A DNA stretch of 64,000 nt from Arthrobacter sp. 24S4-2. Lineage in GTDB: Bacteria; Actinomycetota; Actinomycetes; Actinomycetales; Micrococcaceae. The stretch is taken from assembly GCF_005280255.1 (NCBI RefSeq), contig NZ_CP040018.1, forward strand, positions 806,001-870,000, in the 5' to 3' direction. The position numbers and the translations under genes were made by a program. Below are positions 44,175 to 54,014 of this stretch, one piece after another. The notes below the pieces were generated by a model that worked only from the letters and a program-made list of their open reading frames with translations, searched no databases and was not told the origin of the DNA. Numbering within the stretch: the stretch's first letter is position 1; each line of letters starts with the position of its first letter.

Positions 44175-44239
44175 CCGCCGGCCCTAGCCAACCCCGGACT
44201 TGGGGCCCGGCCCCGGAAACTGAACGTTCCGGACGTGCG

Positions 44240-44284
44240 AAAGGAGGGCCCCGCCTGTGAACTGCACAGGCGGGGCCCTCCTTT
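44240..44284. terminator. Bidirectional terminator between regX3 and lipoprotein gene
   Basis: AAAGGAGGGCCCCGCCTGTG pairs perfectly with its complement around AACTG, flanked by A- and T-runs. It lies between convergent genes. Confidence 0.9.
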
Positions 44285-44297
44285 CGGTAGATCCGGG

Positions 44298-44849
44298 CTA
44301 GTGGCTGGCGCTGCTCGAGGGAGTGGGAGTCGCCGACTCGGAGACAGTGGGCTCACTGCTTTCCGGCAGGTACTTCTTGTATTCGGACAGTGTCGCGTCC
44401 TGGACGGGCACCTTGACTTTGGCTGTCTGGTTGGTGCCGTCTTCGCTGATGGTGACCTGGGCCAGCGATCCGGGCAAGGTTCCGGTGCTGCTCAGGATCG
44501 CCGGATCCGTCGAGTCATTGAGCAGGGTGTAGGAGTTCTTCTTCACAGACACCTGCGTCTGGGAGCCTGCCGCGCCGCTGATGGTCAGCTTGACGTCGTT
44601 GGAAGACGAGTTGTACACGGCGCCGATCACGCGGCCGGGCTTGTTCTCGCCAGCGGAGACGATCATGAAGTTGCGGATCTCCAGGGGACCGAGGTTTTCC
44701 CTGGTGCCGTCCGACGCCGAGTACTGCTCGGAGGTCTGCTGCGGGTTGATGTAGCCGCAGCCGGTTACGGACAGCAGGCCGATGGCAAGTGCCGCCGTTG
44801 CCATTGCCAGCTTGCCGCGCTGGCCCCGGTTCATCGCAGTGAAACGCAC
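44298..44849 (-). CDS. Lipoprotein of unknown function
   Basis: 183 residues from GTG 44849 (AAGGAGT 8 bases upstream decides this over the ATG at 44834). Lipobox SVTGC gives lipidated Cys at about residue 30. The mature part is rich in Ser/Thr with a predicted beta-sandwich ([31 protein letters not shown] and VKVPVQD) and a Ser/Thr/Pro-rich C-terminal tail. A DUF461-type or copper-binding-like fold is possible but no metal ligands are clear. It faces the divergent carD promoter region. Confidence 0.8.
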   Translation of the reverse strand: MRFTAMNRGQRGKLAMATAALAIGLLSVTGCGYINPQQTSEQYSASDGTRENLGPLEIRNFMIVSAGENKPGRVIGAVYNSSSNDVKLTISGAAGSQTQVSVKKNSYTLLNDSTDPAILSSTGTLPGSLAQVTISEDGTNQTAKVKVPVQDATLSEYKKYLPESSEPTVSESATPTPSSSASH

Positions 44850-45021
44850 GTCACGCACTCCTTGAGAGTCTTGAAACATTATTCAGCCATAGCCTATCCT
44901 CAAACGGCCTCAAACAAGGATTCGGGCAGTACACATTGGCGTCCCGGAACCGGTCCCCGCACCGCCCTAAGCGTTGCCCTCCGACTAGGACCGGCAAGCT
45001 CGTAACAGCCTTGTCGCGCCC

Positions 45022-45050
45022 TTGGCAGGCACCTTCGGATGCACTATTAT
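45022..45050 (+). promoter_or_regulatory. Strong sigma-A promoter of carD
   Basis: TTGGCA (45022-45027) is exactly 17 bases from TATTAT (45045-45050). It lies in a 335-base gap with no other gene and gives a leader of about 130 bases before the carD start. Confidence 0.6.
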
Positions 45051-45184
45051 CCGCGTTCGTCAAGGGGTTAAAGGGGGGTGATTCGCCCCATTTTCCCCGT
45101 ATTCACGCGGTTCCGGGCCCGTATCCGTGCCAGTCATATGCCCGAATCGTGATAAACTGGTCTGCGGGAAAGGGGAAAGTCCAC

Positions 45185-45667
45185 ATGGTTTTTGAGGTCG
45201 GCGAGACAGTAGTTTACCCTCACCACGGTGCAGCCAAAATTGAAGAAATCAAGATGCGCACTGTCAAGGGCGAAGAGAAGATGTATCTCAAGCTCAAGGT
45301 GGCTCAGGGTGATCTGACCATTGAAGTTCCAGCAGAGAACGTTGACCTTGTTGGGGTTCGCGACGTAGTGGGCAAAGAAGGTTTGGAGCACGTATTTGAT
45401 GTGCTGCGGGCCGAGTTCACTGAGGAGCCCACCAACTGGTCACGTCGTTACAAGGCAAATCTGGAGAAGCTTGCTTCCGGGGACGTCATCAAGGTAGCAG
45501 AGGTTGTTCGTGACCTCTGGCGCCGTGATCACGACCGCGGCCTTTCCGCAGGTGAGAAGCGTATGCTGGCCAAGGCCCGTCAGATTCTGATTTCAGAACT
45601 GGCGCTGGCTGAAAAGACAGACGAAGAGAAGGCAGCAAGCGTTCTCGACGAAGTCTTGGCTTCCTAA
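45185..45667 (+). CDS. carD: CarD-family RNA polymerase-binding regulator
   Basis: 160 residues. The N-terminal RNAP-interaction (TRCF-like Tudor) domain contains [20 protein letters not shown], and the C-terminal helical DNA-contact part includes [17 protein letters not shown] and [18 protein letters not shown] with the conserved Trp. CarD stabilises open promoter complexes at rRNA and housekeeping promoters. The start ATG 45185 has GGAAAGGGGAAAG upstream. It heads the carD-ispD-ispF-cysS-rlmB block, with a terminator right after carD so ispD probably has its own promoter. Confidence 0.95.
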   Translation: MVFEVGETVVYPHHGAAKIEEIKMRTVKGEEKMYLKLKVAQGDLTIEVPAENVDLVGVRDVVGKEGLEHVFDVLRAEFTEEPTNWSRRYKANLEKLASGDVIKVAEVVRDLWRRDHDRGLSAGEKRMLAKARQILISELALAEKTDEEKAASVLDEVLAS

Positions 45668-45673
45668 GAATTG

Positions 45674-45710
45674 AACCCCGGTGGCTCCGTAGCCGCCGGG
45701 GTTTCTTTTT
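45674..45710 (+). terminator. Rho-independent terminator of carD
   Basis: AACCCCGG-GGCT pairs with AGCC-CCGGGGTT, followed by TCTTTTT. Confidence 0.9.
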
Positions 45711-45776
45711 GCCCTGATTCAGGCAGCCGCGTTTTTGCCGGGCGCCGGAGCGGGGCGGGCACGTAGTCTTGTGCCC

Positions 45777-46598
45777 ATGAGTGCAACTGATCTTTCGGCC
45801 GGGAACGGGACGGACGCCGAGGCCGCCCATCCCCGGCCCGTCGTCGCCGTCGTCCTGGTTGCGGCCGGTTCCGGCCAGCGTCTTGGTTACGGCATGCCCA
45901 AAGCCCGGGTTCCGCTCGGCGGCGAACCCATCCTGATGCATGCCCTCCGCGGAATCGTGGCTTCGGGCGTCGCACAGCAGGTCTGCATCGCCCTGCCCGC
46001 AGGTGACGGCGCGCTCCGCCGCATGTGCGATGACTTCCGGAATGAACTTGTCGACGGCGGCCCGCTGCTGACGGTGGTGGATGGGGGCGCAACCCGGTCC
46101 GAGTCCGTGCGTTCCGCGCTGGCGGTATTGGAGGAAGGCACCCAGGCCGTGCTGGTCCACGACGCCGCTCGTGCACTGACACCCGAATCAGTCTTTCACC
46201 GGGTGGTTGATTCACTCGCTGCCGGCGCGCTGGCCGTAATTCCGGTCATGCCGGTGGTGGACACCGTGAAGACCGTGAAGGCCACGAGCGGAAACGATGC
46301 GCGGATCGCTCCGGAACTCGTGGTCGGTACTGCTCCGAGGGAACAGCTCCGCGCTGTGCAGACTCCGCAGGGGTTTGACCTGGACACCCTGTTGAGGGCC
46401 CACGGGGCGGTGTCCGGATTCGATGAAGAGCAGGGCGCCGCCATCACGGACGATGCCATGCTCGTGGAGCGCCTGGGCGTCCCCGTCCATGCCGTCCGGG
46501 GAGCCAGTCAGTCCCTGAAGATCACTACGCCCTTGGACCTGATCATTGCTGAGGGCCTGCTGGAAGGCCCCCTGGGCGCGCGATGGGTGGAGGGCTGA
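45777..46598 (+). CDS. ispD: 2-C-methyl-D-erythritol 4-phosphate cytidylyltransferase
   Basis: 273 residues. Third step of the MEP isoprenoid pathway: couples MEP to CTP. The nucleotide-binding loop [17 protein letters not shown] (about residues 27-43), the VHDAARAL core, DTVK and the QTPQGFDL signature are all intact. N-terminal extension of about 20 residues. The ATG 45777 is the first good start after the carD terminator. Its stop is followed by the ispF start two bases later. Confidence 0.93.
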   Translation: MSATDLSAGNGTDAEAAHPRPVVAVVLVAAGSGQRLGYGMPKARVPLGGEPILMHALRGIVASGVAQQVCIALPAGDGALRRMCDDFRNELVDGGPLLTVVDGGATRSESVRSALAVLEEGTQAVLVHDAARALTPESVFHRVVDSLAAGALAVIPVMPVVDTVKTVKATSGNDARIAPELVVGTAPREQLRAVQTPQGFDLDTLLRAHGAVSGFDEEQGAAITDDAMLVERLGVPVHAVRGASQSLKITTPLDLIIAEGLLEGPLGARWVEG

Positions 46599-46600
46599 CC

Positions 46601-47094
46601 ATGATCGATCCCGTTATTCCCAGAACCGGAATCGGCATCGACATCCATGCCTTTGCTTCCGGGGACAACCCCGGGCGCTGTGGCTCGGCGGACTGCTGTG
46701 GGAGGGCGAACAGGGCCTGGCCGGGCATTCCGATGCGGACCCTGTGGCCCACGCCGCGGCGGACGCCCTCTTTTCGGCCTCGGGGATGGGTGACCTAGGG
46801 AGGCATTTCGGCACGGACCGGCCGGAATTCGCCGGCGCCTCGGGCGTTACCCTCCTGGCTGAGGCCGCCCGGATCGTCAGGGCCGAGGGATACGAGATCG
46901 GCAATATCGCGGTGCAGTTTGTGGGGAACAGACCCAAATTCGGCCCACGCCGAGAGGAATCGCAGGAGGTTCTCAGCGCTGCGGCGGGCGCCCCTGTCAG
47001 CGTCAGCGCCACCACCAGCGACGGCCTCGGCTTCACTGGCCGGGGCGAGGGCATCTCGGCCGTCGCCACCGCACTGGTCTACAGGGCAAACTGA
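46601..47094 (+). CDS. ispF: 2-C-methyl-D-erythritol 2,4-cyclodiphosphate synthase (frameshifted)
   Basis: About 164 residues if one base is restored. The N-terminus [11 protein letters not shown] (metal-binding Asp and His) lies in one frame, the remainder in another: [21 protein letters not shown], then [12 protein letters not shown] and [16 protein letters not shown] near the end. The break is at the G run 46673-46675 within CCCCGGG. In the expected sequence this would read about DNPG-ALWLGG. The enzyme cyclises CDP-MEP-2-phosphate in the MEP pathway and is normally essential in actinobacteria, so the frameshift is best explained as a base-calling error. Confidence 0.85.
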
Positions 47095-47162
47095 GGCGGC
47101 GGCGGTCCTTCGCCTAGGCTTAAGGGAGCAGGACCTTTGCCAACCACACCAGGAGACCCTTC

Positions 47163-47489
47163 GTGAAAAAGCCGCTTGCCGCCGTCGTACTCGTTGCAGG
47201 GATGCTGCTGAGTGGCTGTGGAACTCCGAAGATGAGCGTGGAGGAAAGCTGCAAATTCCTCAACGGCGACACGTTCGTGCCCAGCGGAAACCAGCAGCAG
47301 CAGGCAGACCAGATCGCCAAGCACTACCAGGAAGTGGCGGACAAGGTAGCCCCCGAAGTGGCAGAGCCCATCCAGAAGATGGCGGACATCATGAAGAAGG
47401 TCGCCGGCACGTCGCTGGGGACCAAAACCGCCGAGCAGACCAGGCAGCTCAGCGAGCAGAACAACAAGATCGGCGAAGTCTGCAAATAG
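47163..47489 (+). CDS. Small lipoprotein, unknown
   Basis: 108 residues from GTG 47163. Signal peptide with lipobox LLSGC puts the lipidated Cys at residue 19. The mature part is helical and charged (QQQQADQIAKHYQEVADKV and KTAEQTRQLSEQNNKIGEV) with two additional cysteines (SCKF and the last but one residue), which may form a disulfide. No recognised family. It lies between ispF and cysS. Confidence 0.75.
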   Translation: MKKPLAAVVLVAGMLLSGCGTPKMSVEESCKFLNGDTFVPSGNQQQQADQIAKHYQEVADKVAPEVAEPIQKMADIMKKVAGTSLGTKTAEQTRQLSEQNNKIGEVCK

Positions 47490-47580
47490 CGGGATCGGCG
47501 CCGCCCGGGGCGGCCGGCCCGCCGACTGCCGCTGGGCCGCAGGGACGTGCGCTGCAAAGGCCATCAGCTAATCTGGAGCG

Positions 47581-49050
47581 GTGACCCTGCGCTTTTACGA
47601 CACAGCATCCGCCGAAGTCCGCGACTTCGTCCCTCTGACACCGGGCAAAGTGAGCCTGTACTACTGCGGCGCCACGGTGCAGGGCCTGCCGCACGTCGGG
47701 CACATCAGGTCCGCCATTGCCTTTGACCAGCTCACCCGCTGGCTGGAATACCGGAAATTCCGCGTGACCGTGGTCCGGAACGTCACTGACATCGACGACA
47801 AGATCCTCGCCAAGTCCGCCGCCTCGTTCGAGCCGGACTTCGAGGAAGGCCCGGACGACATCCGCGAAGAGGAATGGTGGGCGCTGGCCTACCGCTACGA
47901 ACAGGCCTTCCTGAACGCCTACGACACCCTTGGCGTTTCCCGTCCCACCTACGAGCCGCGCGCCACCGGCCACATCCCGGAGATGCACGCGCTCATCCAG
48001 CGGCTGATCGACCGCGGCCATGCCTACCCTGCCCTCGATGATTCCGGCGACGTCTATTTCGATGTCCGGTCATGGAACCGGTACGGGTCCCTGACCCGGC
48101 AGAAGATCGATGACATGCAGGGAGCCGCCGACGCCGATCCGCGCGGGAAGAAGGACCCCAGGGACTTTGCGCTGTGGAAGGGCCACAAAGAAGGCGAGCC
48201 GACGACCGCCAGCTGGGTATCGCCGTGGGGAACGGGCCGACCGGGCTGGCACCTGGAGTGCTCCGCGATGGTCACCAAATACCTGGGCACGGAGTTCGAC
48301 ATCCACGGCGGCGGGCTGGACCTCCGCTTCCCGCACCACGAAAACGAGATGGCCCAGTCCCAGGCGGCAGGCCACGCCTTCGCCAACTTCTGGATGCACA
48401 ACGGCATGGTGACGTACCAGGGCGACAAGATGTCCAAGTCCATCGGCAACACCGTCAGCCCGACAGAAATGCTGGAGCTCGCCCCGCCCCGCGTGGTGCG
48501 CTACTACCTCGGACAGGCACAGTACCGCTCCGTGCTTGACTACCAGCCCACGTCGCTGCAGGAGGCTGCCGCCGCGATGGAACGGATTGACGGGTTCGTC
48601 GCACGGGCCGTCCGGACACTGTCCGGTGATGTCTTGTCCGACGGCGGTTCCCTGCCATTCGGAACCCATGGCGAAGTGCCGGATGCCTTCGCCGCGGCCA
48701 TGGACGATGACCTCAATGTTCCGCAGGCGCTGGCCGTGCTGCACGACACGGTGCGGGCCGGCAACACGGCCCTCACAGCCGGTGACAACGCCGCCGCCCG
48801 CGCTGCGCTTCACACCGTCACCGATATGTTGCGCGTCCTCGGGCTGAACGACGTCGCGGCTCCCGCCCGGGACCAGCAGGCGGACGACGCGCTCGGCGTC
48901 CTCATCGAGGCCCAGCTCGGGGCCAGGGCGGCGGCACGGGCCACCAAGGACTGGGCGGCCTCCGATGCCATCCGCGACACCCTGGCCGCTGCGGGCGTGG
49001 TCGTGGAGGACGGTCCGGACGGCGCCAGCTGGAGTCTCAAGCGCGGCTGA
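47581..49050 (+). CDS. cysS: Cysteinyl-tRNA synthetase
   Basis: 489 residues from GTG 47581. Class I synthetase: HVGH (residues 38-41, the HIGH motif), zinc ligands in YYCGATV, the middle Cys/His residues (GWHLECSAM and [11 protein letters not shown]) and KMSKS at about 283-287. The length and C-terminal anticodon-binding domain distinguish it from the shorter paralogue MshC of mycothiol synthesis. It stands in the conserved order ispD-ispF-cysS-rlmB. Confidence 0.95.
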   Translation: MTLRFYDTASAEVRDFVPLTPGKVSLYYCGATVQGLPHVGHIRSAIAFDQLTRWLEYRKFRVTVVRNVTDIDDKILAKSAASFEPDFEEGPDDIREEEWWALAYRYEQAFLNAYDTLGVSRPTYEPRATGHIPEMHALIQRLIDRGHAYPALDDSGDVYFDVRSWNRYGSLTRQKIDDMQGAADADPRGKKDPRDFALWKGHKEGEPTTASWVSPWGTGRPGWHLECSAMVTKYLGTEFDIHGGGLDLRFPHHENEMAQSQAAGHAFANFWMHNGMVTYQGDKMSKSIGNTVSPTEMLELAPPRVVRYYLGQAQYRSVLDYQPTSLQEAAAAMERIDGFVARAVRTLSGDVLSDGGSLPFGTHGEVPDAFAAAMDDDLNVPQALAVLHDTVRAGNTALTAGDNAAARAALHTVTDMLRVLGLNDVAAPARDQQADDALGVLIEAQLGARAAARATKDWAASDAIRDTLAAAGVVVEDGPDGASWSLKRG

Positions 49051-49139
49051 GCCGACTGACCTTGGGCGTTGGCAGGTCGATTTAACTCGAGTCAGTAGAC
49101 TGGAGGTCAGACTTACACAACAAAGCAAGGGTGAAACTT

Positions 49140-50125
49140 ATGGCCAACAACGGTCGCCGGTCGGTCAAAGCGAAGAAGGGCCCCACCATCGGAACGGGTG
49201 GTCACGGCCGCAAGGCCCTCGAGGGCAAGGGACCCACGCCCAAGGCGGAGGACCGCCCGTACCACAAGGCCCACAAGAACAAGCAGCTTGCCGAGCGCTC
49301 AGCCGCCAAGCGTCCGGGCGCAGCCCGCGGCGCCGGTGCCCGCTCCGGTCCGAAGGGCCGTGCCACGGAGGAAGTCGTCACCGGACGCAACTCGGTTGTC
49401 GAAGCGCTGCGCGCCGGTATCCCGGCAAAGGCACTGCACGTCGCCATCCGCATTGAAATGGATGACCGCGTCAAGGAGTCCCTCAAGCTGGCCGCCGAGC
49501 GCGGCATCCCGCTGATGGAAACCGGCAAGCCCGAGCTTGACCGCATGACCGACGACGCCATCCACCAGGGCGTAGTGCTGCAGATCCCCCGTACGAGTAC
49601 GAGGACGCCTTTGATTTGGCAGAGCAGACCGTGGACAAGTGGAAGAAGGGCCACGTCGCCAACGCGCCGCTCTTCGTCGCCTTGGACGGCATCACGGACC
49701 CCCGCAACCTCGGCGCGATCATCCGTTCGGTGTCCGCCTTCAGCGGCCACGGCGTGATCGTCCCCGAGCGCCGCTCAGTGGGCGTCACCGCTTCGGCCTG
49801 GAAGACCAGCGCCGGCGCGGCAGTCCGGGTCCCGGTGGCACGCGCCGCGAACCTGAACAACACGCTCAAGGCCTACAAGAACATGGGTATCTACGTGCTG
49901 GGACTGGACGGCGACGGCGACGTTTCGCTGCCGGACCTCTCGCTGGCCACCGAACCGGTATGCATCGTGGTGGGTTCCGAAGGCAAGGGCCTGAGCCGCC
50001 TGGTCCGCGAAAACTGCGACCAGATCGTCTCCATCCCGATCGACTCCGCCATGGAATCGCTGAACGCCTCCATGGCCGTCGGCATCTCGCTGTACGAAGT
50101 CTCCAGGCAGCGCGCCGCGAAGTAG
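49140..50125 (+). CDS. rlmB: 23S rRNA 2'-O-methyltransferase RlmB (SpoU family, frameshifted)
   Basis: About 328 residues if one base is restored. The N-terminus is basic ([20 protein letters not shown]). The SpoU substrate-binding domain starts with [17 protein letters not shown] (about residues 80-96). The frame shifts at the C run 49586-49590; with one more C the sequence would read [20 protein letters not shown]. The methyltransferase domain then has [15 protein letters not shown], the motif II region [20 protein letters not shown] and [19 protein letters not shown] (motif III). It methylates a guanosine 2'-OH in 23S rRNA. A one-base deletion in a homopolymer suggests a base-calling error. 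Confidence 0.85.
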
Positions 50126-50142
50126 GCTTCCAGCCGGCTTGC

Positions 50143-50268
50143 GACGCTCTCTCACTTCCTGCGGGTTAAACAGCAAACGCTCTCTCACTTCCTGCGGCTT
50201 AAACGGCAACGCTCTCTCATCATGTGAGGGAGCGTTGCCGTTTAGGCTGCGAAAAGTGAGAGAGCGTC
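50143..50268. repeat. GACGCTCTCTCA repeats with inverted copies (locus B)
   Basis: Direct copies start at 50143, 50176 and 50208 (spacings 33 and 32). Inverted copies follow: TGAGGGAGCGTTGCC from 50225 and AAGTGAGAGAGCGTC at 50254-50268. The second and third direct copies pair with the inverted ones into a long imperfect palindrome whose centre is AAACGGCAACGCTC / GAGCGTTGCCGTTT. It lies between convergent rlmB and the amidase gene, where no other terminator is visible. Confidence 0.88.
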
Positions 50269-50270
50269 GG

Positions 50271-51119
50271 TTAGTGGAACCTGTGGCGGTTGGCCAGGAC
50301 CGGGAGCTTTGTGCGGGCTTCCTTGACCACGGCGGGGTCGATGTCCGCAAACAGCAGTCCGATCCCGTCGTCGAGCTCTTCCAGGACCTCACCCAGCGGG
50401 GAAACGACGGCGGAGTGCCCCACCCCGGTGGGCGCCGATCCCTTGGCCTCGATGCCTTGGGTGGCGGGATCGCCCTGGCCGCAGGCCAGTACGTAGGTGG
50501 TGGTGTCCACGGCGCGGGCACGGGCCAGCAGGCGCCACTGGTCCACTTTCCCCGGCCCTGATCCCCAGGACGCACACACAATGTTGACCTCCGCACCCAG
50601 GTCCGCGTTGGCCGTGAAAAGCGCCGGGAACCTTATGTCGTAGCACGTGGCCAGGCCAAAGCTGATGCCGCCGAGCTCAAAGGTGACCGGTCCGCTCCCG
50701 GGATCCACGGTGTCCGACTCGGCGAAGCCAAAAGCATCGAAGAGATGGATTTTGTCGTAGCTGGCATCCACCCCGGGACCTGTCACCAGGAGGGTGTTGC
50801 GGATCTTCCTGACAGCTTCACGGCGCCCCCCTTCGTCGCCGTCGCGAACACCGTCGCCGCCGGTGTGCCCCGGCGTGAACATGCCTGCCACGATAACGAT
50901 GCCGAGTTTGTCCGCTATTTGCCGTACCCGCCTTGCCCAGGGACCGTGGAGCGGCTCGGCAATGTCCAGCAGTGAATTGCCGAATGCGCGCATAGTGGCT
51001 TCCGGGAAGACCACTAATTCTGCGCCACCGTTTTTCGCCTGGCGGGCGAAGTTTTCCACCAGGTCCAAATTCCCCGAAATATCGCGGCCTGTGACGACCT
51101 GAGCAAGTGCAACTCGCAC
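50271..51119 (-). CDS. Nitrilase-superfamily amidohydrolase
   Basis: 282 residues from GTG 51119 with a strong GGAGGT 5 bases upstream. The catalytic Glu is in LVVFPEATMRAF, Lys in DKIHLFDAFGF and Cys in LATCYDIRFP, all in the expected order. The family cleaves C-N bonds of amides or nitriles; the Nit2/omega-amidase and deaminated-glutathione amidase subgroup is the closest pattern. Divergent from glgX. The 3' end is next to repeat locus B. Confidence 0.9.
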   Translation of the reverse strand: MRVALAQVVTGRDISGNLDLVENFARQAKNGGAELVVFPEATMRAFGNSLLDIAEPLHGPWARRVRQIADKLGIVIVAGMFTPGHTGGDGVRDGDEGGRREAVRKIRNTLLVTGPGVDASYDKIHLFDAFGFAESDTVDPGSGPVTFELGGISFGLATCYDIRFPALFTANADLGAEVNIVCASWGSGPGKVDQWRLLARARAVDTTTYVLACGQGDPATQGIEAKGSAPTGVGHSAVVSPLGEVLEELDDGIGLLFADIDPAVVKEARTKLPVLANRHRFH

Positions 51120-51234
51120 AATTACCTCCAACGTGGCTGTTCCTTCAGTATGCAACGCTGAACAATGCCCGCCCATTTCCCGACACATTGAGGAAAATAT
51201 CGGCCATTTGTGTGGCCCCGCTAATATTGAAGCA

Positions 51235-53349
<2,115 letters not shown>

Positions 53350-53370
53350 GACCCGGCGAATGGGGAACCC

Positions 53371-53530
53371 GTGAGGGGGATCGCGAGGCTCCTGGCCGTG
53401 GCGGCAGGAACCGACGGCGGCAGGAACCGACGCCGTCGGTCCGGCACCGCTGGCCCCGCCGGCGAGGCCGGAGAGAAACTACACACCGGACCACTACGAA
53501 TCGTTTCTGTTCATCGTCGAAGGCAAATAA
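53371..53530 (+). pseudogene. Remnant of a barnase/RNase Sa-like toxin gene
   Basis: Directly upstream of the barstar gene, the frame starting near 53468 encodes ERNYTPDHYESFLFIVEGK and stops at TAA 53528-53530. This resembles the last residues of secreted guanyl-specific ribonucleases (YxxDHYxxF, with the catalytic His). No RNase core precedes it: the frame closes upstream at a TGA at 53372-53374 after about 30 low-complexity residues. A GTG frame at 53371 reads RGIARLLAVAAGTDGG, like the start of a signal peptide, in another register. The picture fits an internal deletion of the toxin, but it is based on a short match. Confidence 0.5.
53401..53432 (+). repeat. 16-bp tandem duplication
   Basis: GCGGCAGGAACCGACG occurs twice in direct tandem. 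It lies inside the toxin remnant and may mark the rearrangement that removed its core. Confidence 0.8.
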
Positions 53531-53538
53531 GGGCACGT

Positions 53539-53895
53539 ATGAAGATCTACTCCGCTGACACCTGGACCATCGATGAGCTGCGGGAGCAGGCATCCGACGC
53601 CGGCCGCCGCGTCCTGGTGATCCCCGCCGCTGACACGAAGAAAGCGGTGCTGCAGACGTTCGGCGAAGTGCTGGACTTCCCCGAGCACTACGGCGTGAAC
53701 CTGGATGCGCTCAATGACTCCCTGCACGACTTCGCGGATACTGTCACCGACGACGGCAAGGCACCGCTCACATTCATCTGGCAGGTGCCTGCCGTCTTCC
53801 GAGGGGGCCGGTCGTTTGGCATCATCTGTGAGACCCTCCAGGACGCGGAAAGCTACGCAGGTAAGGACCTGGCCGTGGTCGCCGTGTTCCTCTAG
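53539..53895 (+). CDS. Barstar-family RNase inhibitor
   Basis: 118 residues from ATG 53539. The pattern FPEHYGVNLDALNDSLHDF (barstar consensus GxNWDALxDCL), a preceding ADTKKAVLQTFGEVL helix, and a final strand LAVVAVFL match barstar. It would bind and inhibit a barnase-like ribonuclease in the cytoplasm. No complete RNase gene is present in the window; only a tail-like remnant directly upstream. It may protect against RNases from neighbours or be retained after toxin loss. The 3' end is next to repeat locus C. Confidence 0.85.
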   Translation: MKIYSADTWTIDELREQASDAGRRVLVIPAADTKKAVLQTFGEVLDFPEHYGVNLDALNDSLHDFADTVTDDGKAPLTFIWQVPAVFRGGRSFGIICETLQDAESYAGKDLAVVAVFL

Positions 53896-53898
53896 CCG

Positions 53899-53991
53899 GA
53901 CGCTCTCTCACCTTTCGCAACAAAACGGCGGACGCTCTCCCATCCGGTGAGAGAGCGTCCGCCGTTCATGCGTTGAAAGTGAGAGAGCGTC
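53899..53991. repeat. GACGCTCTCTCA repeats forming one long palindrome (locus C)
   Basis: Direct copies at 53899 (GACGCTCTCTCA) and 53931 (GACGCTCTCCCA), 32 bases apart, are mirrored by TGAGAGAGCGTC at 53948 and 53980, also 32 bases apart. The whole segment is an imperfect inverted repeat of about 45 bp per arm; its centre is the perfect stem AACGGCGGACGCTCTC / GAGAGCGTCCGCCGTT apart from one mismatch. It lies between convergent barstar and glgP genes. Confidence 0.9.
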
Positions 53992-54014
53992 CGTCGCCGG
54001 ATCGGCAGGAGCGG

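Noticed and set aside
47581..49050. MshC (mycothiol ligase) instead of CysS
   Set aside because: The protein is 489 residues with a full anticodon-binding C-terminus and lies in the ispD-ispF-cysS-rlmB order; MshC is shorter.
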